Notes under the pieces: model-generated | The model's input: the letters and a program-made list of their open reading frames with translations, nothing else | The model's database searches: none | Told to the model about the DNA's origin: nothing | Program-made: the position numbers and the translations under genes | Assembly: GCA_964520985.1 (NCBI GenBank) | Contig: CAZFPB010000001.1 | Location: 1,488,001 to 1,552,000, forward strand | Direction of reading: 5' to 3' | DNA: 64,000 nucleotides | Source: CAYSGL01 sp964520985 | GTDB taxonomy: Bacteria; Pseudomonadota; Alphaproteobacteria; Micavibrionales; Micavibrionaceae | Shown here: piece by piece, positions 17,408-26,139 of the stretch | How positions within the stretch are numbered: the stretch's first letter is position 1 | How the letters are laid out: each line of letters starts with the position of its first letter

Positions 17408-17890
17408 CTAGAAAAGTGAGGCAGGTTTCATGGTGAACTGCTGTTGCAGTGGCATCATGCGCGGATCCATCATCGGCTGAGGGCCGCCTTGCAGCGTTTG
17501 AGAAATGCCGCGAATTTCATTCGACATGGTGTTGCAGGCCACGCTGAAGAACGAGTCTTTCTGCGGCCCGGTCTGCACCCCCATTTTGGTTTCCTGTAGC
17601 GCAGGACCTGTCATCTGGGCGCGTTCATTCAGTTCCTGAGGGTCGATGCTCATGGTTATTTTTTGATCGGGCGTAATGTCGATGGGTTCGGCCGGATTGA
17701 TTACAGCCTGCAGGCTCATGCCCTGCGCCATCTCGGCGCTCAGTGGCGTCGCGCCATAGGCGGCGCCGGCAAAAGATTTTTTCAGATCGGGAGCGGAGGC
17801 TTTTTCGGTGTTGATCAGTGAATCGCGATTGATCGCAAATTCCGCATATTTATCGGACGGCGCATCAATCTCGAGACGATCAAAAGCCAT
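17408..17890 (-). CDS. Hypothetical protein with Met/Pro/Gln-rich tail
   Basis: 160 residues, not recognised. Neither a signal peptide nor a membrane segment is visible. The C-terminal 35 residues are low-complexity (GGPQPMMDPRMMPLQQQ), similar in style to the tail of the gene immediately upstream (3-base gap), so the two are co-transcribed and may interact. An extended middle with ITMSIDPQELNE is acidic. The function is unknown. Confidence 0.7.
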   Translation of the reverse strand: MAFDRLEIDAPSDKYAEFAINRDSLINTEKASAPDLKKSFAGAAYGATPLSAEMAQGMSLQAVINPAEPIDITPDQKITMSIDPQELNERAQMTGPALQETKMGVQTGPQKDSFFSVACNTMSNEIRGISQTLQGGPQPMMDPRMMPLQQQFTMKPASLF

Positions 17891-17893
17891 GCG

Positions 17894-18565
17894 TTATCCC
17901 GTTACGTTGCCAGCGCCCCAATTGGTCGGCTGTTCTTCAATCTCTTTAAAGCTCGGTGCTTTTGGCTGCATCATGAGGTTCGGTGCCATGCCGCCCAGTG
18001 TTGGGGCCATGCCCATGTGAAGGCGATTTTGATGACCAAAACCCTGACCCATTTCATATTGACGTTGCAGGGCCAGCGCCTGTTCGTATTTCTGCTGGTT
18101 GAGCATGCGCGAGGCGTACGACACCTGAATATCCTGTGCGCCCTTCATGCCGGTTGTTTTCGGCGGGAATTCTTTGTCGTCGGCATCGGAGGCGCCGGTG
18201 AAAAATTTCGAGACGTTCTTGACGCGGTCGGTGAGCGGGAAAGCGGCGCTGGCGCCCGGACCTTTATCGCTGAACCAGCCGCGATCGTCGGCAACGGTCA
18301 AGGTATCTTTGGCGATTTTCAACAGCGAGCCGAGGCCGCCGCCGATTCCTTCAATGGCCATATCGCCATAGACACCGGCTTCGGAGCTGCCGCTCGATTT
18401 CTGAGCTTCGTATTTCGCGCCCATCTCGGCGCGGCTTTCCTGATCGTGCTGGGAAATTTTGCGGGTTTCTTCAACCACGGCCGAACCCGCCTGGCGAATG
18501 ATGTTGCCAAGGTTGGCCGCTTCGTGCTCGGTTCTGATGCTTGGATCGTCTGGCGCTGAACTCAT
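17894..18565 (-). CDS. Hypothetical protein, Gly/Met-rich C-terminus
   Basis: 223 residues, not recognised. The N-terminal half is helical and charged (RQAGSAVVEETRKISQHDQESRAEM). A glycine-rich hydrophobic patch, AIEGIGGGLGSLLKIAK, lies near 70-87. The last 50 residues carry Met/Gly/Pro repeats (MGMAPTLGGMAPNLMMQPK). It is first of a two-gene unit with the 160-residue protein. No homologous domain is apparent; a secreted or scaffold-like protein is possible but unsupported. Confidence 0.7.
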   Translation of the reverse strand: MSSAPDDPSIRTEHEAANLGNIIRQAGSAVVEETRKISQHDQESRAEMGAKYEAQKSSGSSEAGVYGDMAIEGIGGGLGSLLKIAKDTLTVADDRGWFSDKGPGASAAFPLTDRVKNVSKFFTGASDADDKEFPPKTTGMKGAQDIQVSYASRMLNQQKYEQALALQRQYEMGQGFGHQNRLHMGMAPTLGGMAPNLMMQPKAPSFKEIEEQPTNWGAGNVTG

Positions 18566-18659
18566 TGTTTATCCTTCAAGTCCCATCCTGCCGGGAAAAG
18601 CTTAATATCACCCTTATAGTATACCGAAAATTGCTCTTCCGGCACAAATTTAAGCAAAA

Positions 18660-20177
18660 TCAACTGCTTATCAGGGGTTTGCGGTAGGAAATCGCCTCAG
18701 CCATGTGGCCGGAACCAATAGACTCCTGCTGATCGAGGTCAGCAATGGTGCGGGCGACACGGATGAGGCGGTGATAGGCGCGCGCCGAGAGTTTCATTTT
18801 TTCCGCCGCGCGGTGGAGTAAGTCTTTCGCGGCAGGTTCAAGCTCTGCGCTTTGTTCGAGCACATCGTTCGCGGCGCGCGCGTTGATGCCATCACGCATA
18901 TTATGAGCGGCATAACGTTCCGATTGAAGAGTGCGGGCGGCAGCGACTCGGCGCGCGACATCTTCGGAGCGCTCGCCCGACGGCGCGTCGAGATCGGCCA
19001 TCGACACCGCGCCGACATCGACGTGGATATCCATGCGGTCGAGCAGCGGCCCGGAAATCTTGCTTTGATAATCGGTTCCGCAGCGCGGCGCCTTGGTGCA
19101 TTCCTGCGAAGGATCGCCGAGGTAGCCGCAGCGGCACGGGTTCATCGCGGCGACGAGTTGAAAGCGCGCGGGATAGGTGACGTGATGATTGGCGCGGGCG
19201 ACCAGCGCCGATCCACTCTCTAAAGGCTGACGCAAAGACTCGAGTGTCCCGCGCGCGAATTCCGGCAACTCGTCCAAAAATAAAATGCCGTGATGCGCGA
19301 GCGAAATTTCGCCGGGCTTCACGCGCGCGCCGCCGCCTATGAGCGCAGGCAGCGAGGCCGAGTGATGCGGATCGCGATAGGGGCGCGTGCGCATCAATCC
19401 GCCTTCAGGGAGGGTGCCGGCGAGGGAATGAATCATCGAGACTTCGAGCGCTTCACTGGCGGAGAGCGGCGGCAAAATTCCAGGCAGGCAGGACGCCATC
19501 ATTGATTTGCCCGAACCCGGCGGTCCGATCATGAGCAAGTTGTGCCCTCCGGCGGCGGCAATCTCCAGCGCGCGCTTGGCGGTTTCCTGTCCCTTGACGC
19601 GCGCGAGATCTGGCACCATCAGCGGCCCTGCCGCCTGTGCTATTCTGGCTTCGGGTTTGGAGAGCAGCTGCGTGCCTTTTAAATGATTGATGAGTTGCAG
19701 GAGGTTTTGCGGAGCCAGAATATCAAGCCCGCCTGCCCACGCCGCTTCACCGCCGCAGGCCGCCGGACAAATCAGCGAGTTGTCATTGCTGGCCGCGTGA
19801 ATGGCAGCGGGCAGCACACCCGCAACCGCGCGGATCGAGGCATCGAGTGAGAGTTCGCCGAGCACGATGAATTCCGCAATCTCTTCGCGCGGTAAAATTT
19901 CCATCGCGGCAAGCAAGCCCAGCGCGATCGGCAGATCGTAATGCGAGCCTTCCTTGGCGACGTCGGCGGGCGCGAGATTGACGGTAAGACGCTTGGCCGG
20001 CAGCGCGATGCCGAGAGAATGGAGCGCCGCGCGCACCCGCTCTTTCGATTCCGCCACCGCTTTATCGGGAAGGCCGACAATGGTAAAGGCAGGAATTCCC
20101 GCCGAGATCTGCACTTCGACATCGATGCTCTGCACATCGACCCCCTGAAACGCAATCGTCTTCACACTGGCAACCAT
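18660..20177 (-). CDS. comM: YifB-family Mg-chelatase-like AAA+ ATPase (ComM)
   Basis: 505 residues, full length. An N-terminal LonC-like domain opens with MVASVKTIAFQGVDVQSIDV. The AAA+ core has Walker A IGPPGSGKSMMASCLPG and Walker B GILFLDELPEF. The zinc-type motif AAMNPCRCGYLGD, with further Cys in ECTKAPRCG, and a C-terminal Mg-chelatase helical domain follow. ComM homologues are hexameric branch-migration helicases that help integrate incoming DNA in natural transformation. No other competence gene is nearby. Confidence 0.93.
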   Translation of the reverse strand: MVASVKTIAFQGVDVQSIDVEVQISAGIPAFTIVGLPDKAVAESKERVRAALHSLGIALPAKRLTVNLAPADVAKEGSHYDLPIALGLLAAMEILPREEIAEFIVLGELSLDASIRAVAGVLPAAIHAASNDNSLICPAACGGEAAWAGGLDILAPQNLLQLINHLKGTQLLSKPEARIAQAAGPLMVPDLARVKGQETAKRALEIAAAGGHNLLMIGPPGSGKSMMASCLPGILPPLSASEALEVSMIHSLAGTLPEGGLMRTRPYRDPHHSASLPALIGGGARVKPGEISLAHHGILFLDELPEFARGTLESLRQPLESGSALVARANHHVTYPARFQLVAAMNPCRCGYLGDPSQECTKAPRCGTDYQSKISGPLLDRMDIHVDVGAVSMADLDAPSGERSEDVARRVAAARTLQSERYAAHNMRDGINARAANDVLEQSAELEPAAKDLLHRAAEKMKLSARAYHRLIRVARTIADLDQQESIGSGHMAEAISYRKPLISS

Positions 20178-20219
20178 AGGTTAACCCTGACACAGAAACT
20201 TCACGGAAACAATCGGGGC

Positions 20220-20756
20220 TTAGGATTTAATTTCGACCGGCGTGCCGTCGGCGACGGTGTTCCAGATCTGCTCTATCTCGGAATTGGTGACGGCGACGCA
20301 GCCTTGGGTCCAGTTCTGGCGCAGATGGTTGGCACCAACCCACTCTTTGCCGCGGGGCAGGCCGTGGATCATGATATTGCCGCCGGGCTGCACACCGAGG
20401 CGTTTGGCGCGCAGCGTGTCTTCAGGGCTGGGGTAGCTGATACGCAGGGATTTATGAAAGATGCTCTGCGGGTTGCGGTTGTAGATGTAATAGAGACCTT
20501 CGGGGGTGAGCTTGTCGCCCTCCTGCACTTTGGGGGCGAGACCGCCCTGCCCCAATGCCACGCGGTATTCGCGCCATGGCTTGCCGTGGCGATAGAGGGT
20601 CATGCGTTGCATGGATTTTTCGATGACGATGCGTTCGGCCTGTGGCTCGGTCGGTGCCGGGCCGTAGGGTTTCAGGGCCGGTGTGGACGCGCAGGCCGAG
20701 AGCAGCAGCGCGCCAACGATCATCACCCCTACACTGAATTTGCCCCCGCATTTCAT
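20220..20756 (-). CDS. L,D-transpeptidase (YkuD) lipoprotein
   Basis: 178 residues from ATG 20756; an upstream frame extension is rejected because the lipoprotein signal MKCGGKFSVGVMIVGALLLSAC starts here, with lipobox LSAC. The YkuD domain follows: VIEKSMQRMTLYRHG, MIHGLPRG (His) and the nucleophile Cys in WTQGCVAVTN, where SxGCIR is more usual. Such enzymes form 3-3 peptidoglycan crosslinks or attach lipoproteins to the wall. It is probably anchored in a periplasm-facing membrane. Confidence 0.9.
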   Translation of the reverse strand: MKCGGKFSVGVMIVGALLLSACASTPALKPYGPAPTEPQAERIVIEKSMQRMTLYRHGKPWREYRVALGQGGLAPKVQEGDKLTPEGLYYIYNRNPQSIFHKSLRISYPSPEDTLRAKRLGVQPGGNIMIHGLPRGKEWVGANHLRQNWTQGCVAVTNSEIEQIWNTVADGTPVEIKS

Positions 20757-20883
20757 GGGAGAATCATGACACGGAAGGGGGATTCTGTCATCCCCGCATT
20801 CATTAAGCTTTCGTTCATCTCTCCTTAAAGTCCTGTTCATCTTTGCCCGCTAAGGTCGGATTTAAGGGTTTGGGGGACACACA

Positions 20884-21489
20884 ATGAACACAGCATTATC
20901 CATGGATGATTTTTCAAGATTACAGGCCTATCTGGTCGTGCCGATGATTGTCGGCGATATCATGGCGGGCACCGAAGCGCTCGACGAAGAAGCGCGTTAT
21001 GGCTTGCATGACGCGCTCAGCGAGATTGATCCGGATTCCGCGCTGCTGGCGATTGCTCTCTCTGCGCAGCATGTCGCGGCAAAATTCATCGGCTCTATTC
21101 CTTTGGCTGTCGCCATCAAATATGAAGCGGAAAAGATGTTGCAGGAATATGGGCCGGAGTGGCTATCCAACTATCACGGCGGACCGGTCGATGAATCGAT
21201 GCTGTTCGAGATGTTGCAGACCTTGCCGGAAGACCTTGAAGGCCTCGCCGATCTGCTGGATGCGATGAGCAGCTCGATCCGTCACGATTCCATCGCGCAG
21301 GATGTCTGCGCCATTTTAAGTATTCAGGCCCGCGCCCACATGGAAGTGGCCGAGTATATTATCGGCGAGCTGGAAACCAGCCTGTTTGACGAAGGCGATG
21401 CCGCCGCTGATACGGTTGCCGCCACGCAGACACATACCTATGGTGGTGATAACGTTATTTTGTTTCCCCATAACCGGACGCGCCAGTAA
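20884..21489 (+). CDS. Hypothetical acidic helical protein
   Basis: 201 residues, not recognised. It is mostly alpha-helical and acidic (ALDEEARYGLHDALSEIDPDSALLAIALS ... region 30-60), with no signal peptide or membrane helix. The sequence around AYLVVPMIVGDIM at 15-27 is hydrophobic. It lies between the L,D-transpeptidase (divergent) and the RAP-domain gene 59 bases downstream. Coding character is clear and codon use matches the neighbours. Confidence 0.7.
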   Translation: MNTALSMDDFSRLQAYLVVPMIVGDIMAGTEALDEEARYGLHDALSEIDPDSALLAIALSAQHVAAKFIGSIPLAVAIKYEAEKMLQEYGPEWLSNYHGGPVDESMLFEMLQTLPEDLEGLADLLDAMSSSIRHDSIAQDVCAILSIQARAHMEVAEYIIGELETSLFDEGDAAADTVAATQTHTYGGDNVILFPHNRTRQ

Positions 21490-21548
21490 TTTTATTCTAG
21501 ACTCTAACGCTTAATCCCCTATACGCTTTTCGCATAGGTGGGATGCGT

Positions 21549-22835
21549 ATGAATAGGTCTATTCGGGATTTATTGCGGGATTACAAAGAGGTGGCAGCGC
21601 CTCTGCGGGCCCCGCCCGCGCCATCAAAATTCCCTTCCAGAAAAACGGATAAAAATCACGACCGCGCACAATCTCTTTATAATTATTTCAGCCGCGGTGT
21701 GAAAAATTTCACGACGCCTGATGGCTTTTTAAAGCAATGGCAACGCCTGCCCCATTTTGTGTTCACGGGCACCGAACTTGTTGACATGATTCAAGGTGCC
21801 AAGCAGTGCCTGAAATCAAAAGACATCTCGTTCGAGAAAAACAAGTTTGTCCGCATCATGGCGGATCATTGGGCGCTGTGGGAAGAACCCATGCTAGGCA
21901 AGTTAAACGGCTTACAGCCCAAAGAATTGTCCGCTGCCATTCTGGCGCCTGCAACTTTACGCATTTTACCAGGAGAGGCCTATTTGCACAGCTGGTTTAC
22001 AGCGGCGACAAATAAAATCTCCAGCTTCAAGCCGCATGATTTATCCAGCAGCCTTTATGCCTGCGCGGTTCTGCGCAAATCACCGCCGAATGATTTTTTG
22101 ACAGAATGGATGACAGCCTTTGAGAAATCGTCCCATAATTTTACCTCGCAAAATCTCAGCAATTCTTTGTGGGCGGCGGCAGCGCTGCACGCGAAAACAG
22201 GTAATCCTCTTTTTGAATCCCTCTTTGCCATGGTCAGCGATAGACTTGAAGAGCGCCAGCCACTCATATTGGAAGTTCCCGCGCAAAAGCAGATCCATGA
22301 TTCTTATTTATGGTTTGATCGTGATCGCATCACAGAAAATCCGATGCAGTCAGAAAAAGAGTCGCGCTATGAACGGGATATTTTAACGCGCCTCAGAATT
22401 ATCCGGTACAATGTAGATGGGCACATTCACCCTATCCCGATTTTGAGACAGGCAATCGATTTCACATTAAATACTGGCAAAAAGCGGGTTCATTTTGAAG
22501 TCGACGGCCCTTCTCATTTTTTATTTTCGACACAAAGCGACAGGCACATCATGGATGGCAAAACTTTGTTCCGCAGTGCCTTATGTCGTAAGCTGGCACC
22601 GCACGACACGATTGTCCGGCTTCATTTTGCGGTCATGGATGACTGGCTGACTGCCAATGCGGCATATCAACGAAGGATGCTGGATTCTATCTTAAAAGAA
22701 GTGTCTGCGATGGGAGCCGGCGCGTACAAAGTAAAATATCATGGCTCAACGGTTGTCGTCGATCCGATGCTGATCGAAACGAGCCCGCGCTTTTTACAGC
22801 GCGCGCAATCCTTACAGCAACCGAATTTCGCTTAA
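21549..22835 (+). CDS. OPR/FASTK-like helical-repeat protein with C-terminal RAP-like domain
   Basis: 428 residues from the second ATG (21549), which has AGGTGG at 7-base spacing; the ATG at 21543 is too close. Seen: three degenerate helical repeats at about 120-235, including FKPHDLSSSLYACAVLRK and FTSQNLSNSLWAAAALHAK. These match the xxLxxxLWAxAxL pattern of octotricopeptide/FASTK repeats. A C-terminal HFEVDGPSHFLFS (about 315-328) is the hallmark of the RAP domain, a restriction-endonuclease-like fold. In eukaryotic organelles such proteins bind and process specific RNAs. An RNA-binding or RNA-processing role here is inference. The gene is somewhat AT-richer than its neighbours and shares TTAA with the convergent HIT gene. 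Confidence 0.68.
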   Translation: MNRSIRDLLRDYKEVAAPLRAPPAPSKFPSRKTDKNHDRAQSLYNYFSRGVKNFTTPDGFLKQWQRLPHFVFTGTELVDMIQGAKQCLKSKDISFEKNKFVRIMADHWALWEEPMLGKLNGLQPKELSAAILAPATLRILPGEAYLHSWFTAATNKISSFKPHDLSSSLYACAVLRKSPPNDFLTEWMTAFEKSSHNFTSQNLSNSLWAAAALHAKTGNPLFESLFAMVSDRLEERQPLILEVPAQKQIHDSYLWFDRDRITENPMQSEKESRYERDILTRLRIIRYNVDGHIHPIPILRQAIDFTLNTGKKRVHFEVDGPSHFLFSTQSDRHIMDGKTLFRSALCRKLAPHDTIVRLHFAVMDDWLTANAAYQRRMLDSILKEVSAMGAGAYKVKYHGSTVVVDPMLIETSPRFLQRAQSLQQPNFA

Positions 22836-23197
22836 GCCGCTTTGGCGACCATCGCGCCGAGTTTTTTGCCGCCGAGCAGGTGCAGGTGGAAATGGCCGAC
22901 TTCCTGACCGCCATTATCGCCAGCATTCGCAATCGCGCGGAAACCTTCATTGGTCAGATTAAGTTCGCGCGCGACTTTGGAGACGGCGCGGTAGAAACCG
23001 GTGATTTCACCCGCGTTGGCATTTTCGCCAAAATCGGCGAGCGAAGTGTAGGAACCTTTGGGAATAACCAGCACATGGACGGGCGCTTGCGGATTGATAT
23101 CCTGAAACGCCAGCGCATAGGCGTCTTCATAAATTTTGTAGCAGGGGATTTCGTCGCGCAGGATTTTAGCAAACAGATTATTGTCGTCGTAGGCCAT
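22832..23197 (-). CDS. HIT-family nucleotide hydrolase (HinT-like)
   Basis: 121 residues. The histidine triad VGHFHLHLLGG is complete near 100-110, and the HINT segments IPCYKIYEDAYALAF and VLVIPKGSY are present. Family members hydrolyse AMP-lysine-type phosphoramidates. It is convergent with the RAP-domain gene (4-base overlap) and divergent from hisA, whose start is 52 bases away. Confidence 0.93.
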   Translation of the reverse strand: MAYDDNNLFAKILRDEIPCYKIYEDAYALAFQDINPQAPVHVLVIPKGSYTSLADFGENANAGEITGFYRAVSKVARELNLTNEGFRAIANAGDNGGQEVGHFHLHLLGGKKLGAMVAKAA

Positions 23198-23248
23198 GGA
23201 TTTTCCTTTTCTTTACAATCCCTTCTCTATTCTTTACATGATTTATAG

Positions 23249-23965
23249 ATGATTATCTATCCCGCGATTGACTTAAAAGACGGCCAATGCGTGCGCCTCT
23301 ACAAGGGCGACCTCACGCAGGAGACGATTTATAACGATGATCCTGGCGCGCAAGCCCTCGACTGGGCCAAGGCCGGGTTTTCCTGGATTCACGTGGTGGA
23401 CCTGAACGGAGCTGTGGACGGCCACCCGGTCAATATCAACGCGGTCAAAGCCATCATCGACGCGGTCGACATCCCGATCCAGCTGGGCGGCGGCATCCGC
23501 CAGTTAAACCAGATCGGCGCGTGGCTCGACGCCGGGGTCAGCCGGGTTATTCTGGGCACGGCGGCGGTGAAAAACCCGGGACTGGTGTTCGATGCCTGCC
23601 GCCTGTTTCCAGGGCAAATTGTTGTCGGGATCGACGCGCGGGGTGACAAGGTCGCCATCGACGGCTGGACCAAGGACAGCAAGGAAAGCCTGATCGACAC
23701 GGCCAAGAACTTTGAAGATGCCGGGGTCAGCGCGATTATCTATACCGATATCAGCCGCGATGGCACGGGCGAAGGGCTGAATATGGAAGCTACCATCAAC
23801 TTAGCGCGCAGTGTGACGATCCCGGTGATTGCGTCCGGCGGCGTCGGATCAATCGACGATATCAAAGCCGTACGCGCCGCCGTACATCACGGCATCGAGG
23901 GCGTCATCGTCGGCAAAGCGCTCTATGACGGACGCATTACGCCCAAAGACGCTCTATCCGTTTAA
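23249..23965 (+). CDS. hisA: ProFAR isomerase of histidine biosynthesis
   Basis: 238 residues, (beta/alpha)8 barrel. Catalytic Asp in IYPAIDLKDGQCVRL (Asp7-8) and Asp in IYTDISRDGTGEG; phosphate sites IQLGGGIR and IASGGVGS. It isomerises the aminoaldose ProFAR to the aminoketose PRFAR, step 4 of the pathway. The stop shares TTAA with a convergent small gene, which separates it from hisF. Confidence 0.97.
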   Translation: MIIYPAIDLKDGQCVRLYKGDLTQETIYNDDPGAQALDWAKAGFSWIHVVDLNGAVDGHPVNINAVKAIIDAVDIPIQLGGGIRQLNQIGAWLDAGVSRVILGTAAVKNPGLVFDACRLFPGQIVVGIDARGDKVAIDGWTKDSKESLIDTAKNFEDAGVSAIIYTDISRDGTGEGLNMEATINLARSVTIPVIASGGVGSIDDIKAVRAAVHHGIEGVIVGKALYDGRITPKDALSV

Positions 23966-24183
23966 AGCATGGCATAGCGAAGGAACTGGGCACCCGTGAT
24001 CAAGGTTTGATCGCCTGTTTTTTCCATGGCCTGACTGTTGCTCATGATCAGCTGCTCGTAAATAGCAGCCGAGCGGTCCGGGTTTTCGCTGTTCTCCAGC
24101 CCTTTCGGATAAGCCACGGCTTTGGCCGCGCCTTCAAAAATTACGGCCGCGTCGATCGGGCAGCGGGTCAGTTTCTTCGTCAT
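23962..24183 (-). CDS. Small hypothetical protein between hisA and hisF
   Basis: 73 residues from ATG 24183, which has AGAAGG at good spacing; a longer frame to 24237 is rejected. Not recognised. It is soluble, with two Cys-free helical stretches after MTKKLTRCPIDAAVIFEG and a C-terminal GAQFLRYAML. It sits on the minus strand in the 340-base gap between hisA and hisF and overlaps the hisA end by 4 bases. Whether it is linked to histidine synthesis is unknown. Confidence 0.6.
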   Translation of the reverse strand: MTKKLTRCPIDAAVIFEGAAKAVAYPKGLENSENPDRSAAIYEQLIMSNSQAMEKTGDQTLITGAQFLRYAML

Positions 24184-24303
24184 TGTACACCTTCTATTTT
24201 TAAGCGTGGCCCCTGATGGGCCGTTCTTGAGAGGCACTCTTACTTTAAATTATGGCAATATAATAGCCGTCGCGCGGCTTTCTTAGATGCGCTACAAAAA
24301 AAT

Positions 24304-25062
24304 ATGCTCAAAACCCGCATCATTCCCTGCCTCGATGTTCAAAACGGACGCGTCGTCAAAGGCGTACAGTTTGAATCCCTACGGGATGCGGGCGACCCCG
24401 TGGTGCAGGCCAAAGTCTATAACGATCAGGGGGCGGATGAATTGTGCTTTCTCGACATCACCGCCAGCCATGAAGGCCGCGACACGATTGTCGATATGGT
24501 GCGCCGCGTGGCCGCCGAGATTTTCATGCCGATGACGGTGGGCGGCGGGATCAAGAGCCTGTCCGATATCCGCCGACTGCTCGAAGCGGGGGCCGATAAA
24601 ATTTCCATCAATTCCGCCGCCATTACCAATCCCGATCTGGTGAAAGACGCAGCGCTGAAATGCGGCAGCCAGTGCATCGTCGTTGCCATCGACGCGAAAT
24701 CCGTTTCGCCCGGCAAATGGGAGATTTTTACCCATGGGGGGCGCAATGCGACGGGCATCGATGCGATCGAGTGGTCGAAACGCATGGCCGATTACGGCGC
24801 GGGAGAATTACTAGTCACCTCGATGGATCGCGACGGCGCACGTACGGGGTACGATCTCGACCTGATGCGCACCATTAGCGAGGCGGTGTCGGTGCCAACC
24901 ATTGCGTCGGGCGGGGTGGGCAACTTGCAGGATTTAGTGGATGGGGTGATCAAAGGCAAGGCATCCGCCGTCCTCGCCGCGTCAATCTTCCATTTTGGCG
25001 AACACACGGTGGCCGATGCCAAACACGCCATGGCCGATGCCGGCATCCCTGTGCGATTCTAA
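24304..25062 (+). CDS. hisF: Imidazole glycerol phosphate synthase, cyclase subunit
   Basis: 252 residues. RIIPCLDVQNGRVVKGVQFE opening with catalytic Asp11, VGGGIKSLSDIRR, second catalytic Asp in TSMDRDGARTGYD, and IASGGVGNLQDL phosphate site. It joins PRFAR with ammonia from HisH to give IGP and AICAR. The partner hisH is 2 kb away on the other strand rather than adjacent. Confidence 0.97.
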   Translation: MLKTRIIPCLDVQNGRVVKGVQFESLRDAGDPVVQAKVYNDQGADELCFLDITASHEGRDTIVDMVRRVAAEIFMPMTVGGGIKSLSDIRRLLEAGADKISINSAAITNPDLVKDAALKCGSQCIVVAIDAKSVSPGKWEIFTHGGRNATGIDAIEWSKRMADYGAGELLVTSMDRDGARTGYDLDLMRTISEAVSVPTIASGGVGNLQDLVDGVIKGKASAVLAASIFHFGEHTVADAKHAMADAGIPVRF

Positions 25063-25102
25063 TTATTGACATAAATTATCAGCCTGTCGTAAAACCGAAG
25101 GC

Positions 25103-25876
25103 ATGAAGTGTACACTCGATCATACCCGCACCGTCTTCATCCATGACCATGATGGCGTGCATTACCGCTACGGCGACAATCCCGATTACATTAATTTTCT
25201 TGGACAGGTTAAAGCGCAAGCGGTGAACGGCTTGCTCCCCGAACTGGATGTGGAAACAGCGTATCGCCTCAATCAGGAGTTTTACTATGCGTGCGGCGAC
25301 GGCAGTCGTGGTTTCTATGACATGGCCGTGCAAAAGGGTCATTCTATCGAAGAGTTTCGTTTGAAACTGCACCATGAATATCACCGCGTTGCCTTCCAGC
25401 GAATGAAAGAGGAATGGCCTGACTGGGTTAAACCCTGCCCTGAAACACAACAATTCATGCAACGCTTAAGCGGACATGTCCGCCATATCATTCTTTCGCA
25501 GGGATGCCCTGAGAATTTTATTAAACCCAATCTCGAAACCATGGGTTTGCTGCATCATTTCGAGCACGTACTGGGCTATGCCGAATTTAATTTCGAGCAG
25601 AAAGCGGAAAGCGCCTTTGGTATCGGCATGGCTATGGATATGATGAAGGCCAATCCGCGCAACTGCGTCTTTATTGAAGACACGATCAAAAATATCGCCA
25701 AGGCCAAAGAGCGTTACCCGGATTTATGTACGGTCTATATCTGTGATAATAAGCCTCTGGATGTCGTACCTGACTGCGTCGATATTCAGGTGGATACATT
25801 CCGCCGTCTGAAACAGGCCGTAACCCGCGTTCATTTTCCCGAAGCGATGTTTCCGGCGCTGGAGATGGCCGCTTAA
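25103..25876 (+). CDS. HAD-superfamily hydrolase (pyrimidine 5'-nucleotidase-like)
   Basis: 257 residues. Motif I is VFIHDHDGVHY (DxD kept as DHD, Thr replaced by Val), motif II HIILSQGCP with Ser, motif III probably a Lys in the NFEQKAES region, motif IV CVFIEDTIKN with Glu-Asp. The helical cap at about 35-110 resembles the pyrimidine 5'-nucleotidase/SDT1-like group. It follows hisF by 40 bases and may be in the same transcript. Histidinol-phosphate phosphatase of pathway step 8 can be a HAD enzyme, so this gene is a candidate for it, but that is only inference from position. The stop shares TTAA with the next convergent gene. Confidence 0.75.
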   Translation: MKCTLDHTRTVFIHDHDGVHYRYGDNPDYINFLGQVKAQAVNGLLPELDVETAYRLNQEFYYACGDGSRGFYDMAVQKGHSIEEFRLKLHHEYHRVAFQRMKEEWPDWVKPCPETQQFMQRLSGHVRHIILSQGCPENFIKPNLETMGLLHHFEHVLGYAEFNFEQKAESAFGIGMAMDMMKANPRNCVFIEDTIKNIAKAKERYPDLCTVYICDNKPLDVVPDCVDIQVDTFRRLKQAVTRVHFPEAMFPALEMAA

Positions 25877-26139
25877 GCGGCGAGCTTGAAAGGTTCGTAT
25901 TGTGGCGTGGCGGCGGTAGGGCCGGTAGCATCCCAGACGGCGTAGTTGAAGACGGGCGAGAGTTCCATATAGGTATAGCAATGCAAGCGGGCGTAAAAAC
26001 CCCAGCCGCCATAGGGCAGGTCCATGATGTGTTTGAACCAGCTGCGGGTCGGGTTCTTGTGCGTATAAGGCGAGCGGTTGCACACGGTCTTTGAGAGACT
26101 GGGGCGGCCGGCATTGCCAAAAATAAAGGACGAGCGCAT
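25873..26139 (-). CDS. Small hypothetical protein, aromatic-rich
   Basis: 88 residues from ATG 26139 with AAGGAT at 7-base spacing. Not recognised. Many aromatic residues (FKHIMDLPYGGWGFYARLHCYTYMEL); three Cys; no obvious signal peptide. It starts on the same CATG as hisE on the opposite strand and ends by sharing TTAA with the HAD gene, so it fills the gap exactly. The good ribosome site supports it. Confidence 0.55.
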   Translation of the reverse strand: MRSSFIFGNAGRPSLSKTVCNRSPYTHKNPTRSWFKHIMDLPYGGWGFYARLHCYTYMELSPVFNYAVWDATGPTAATPQYEPFKLAA

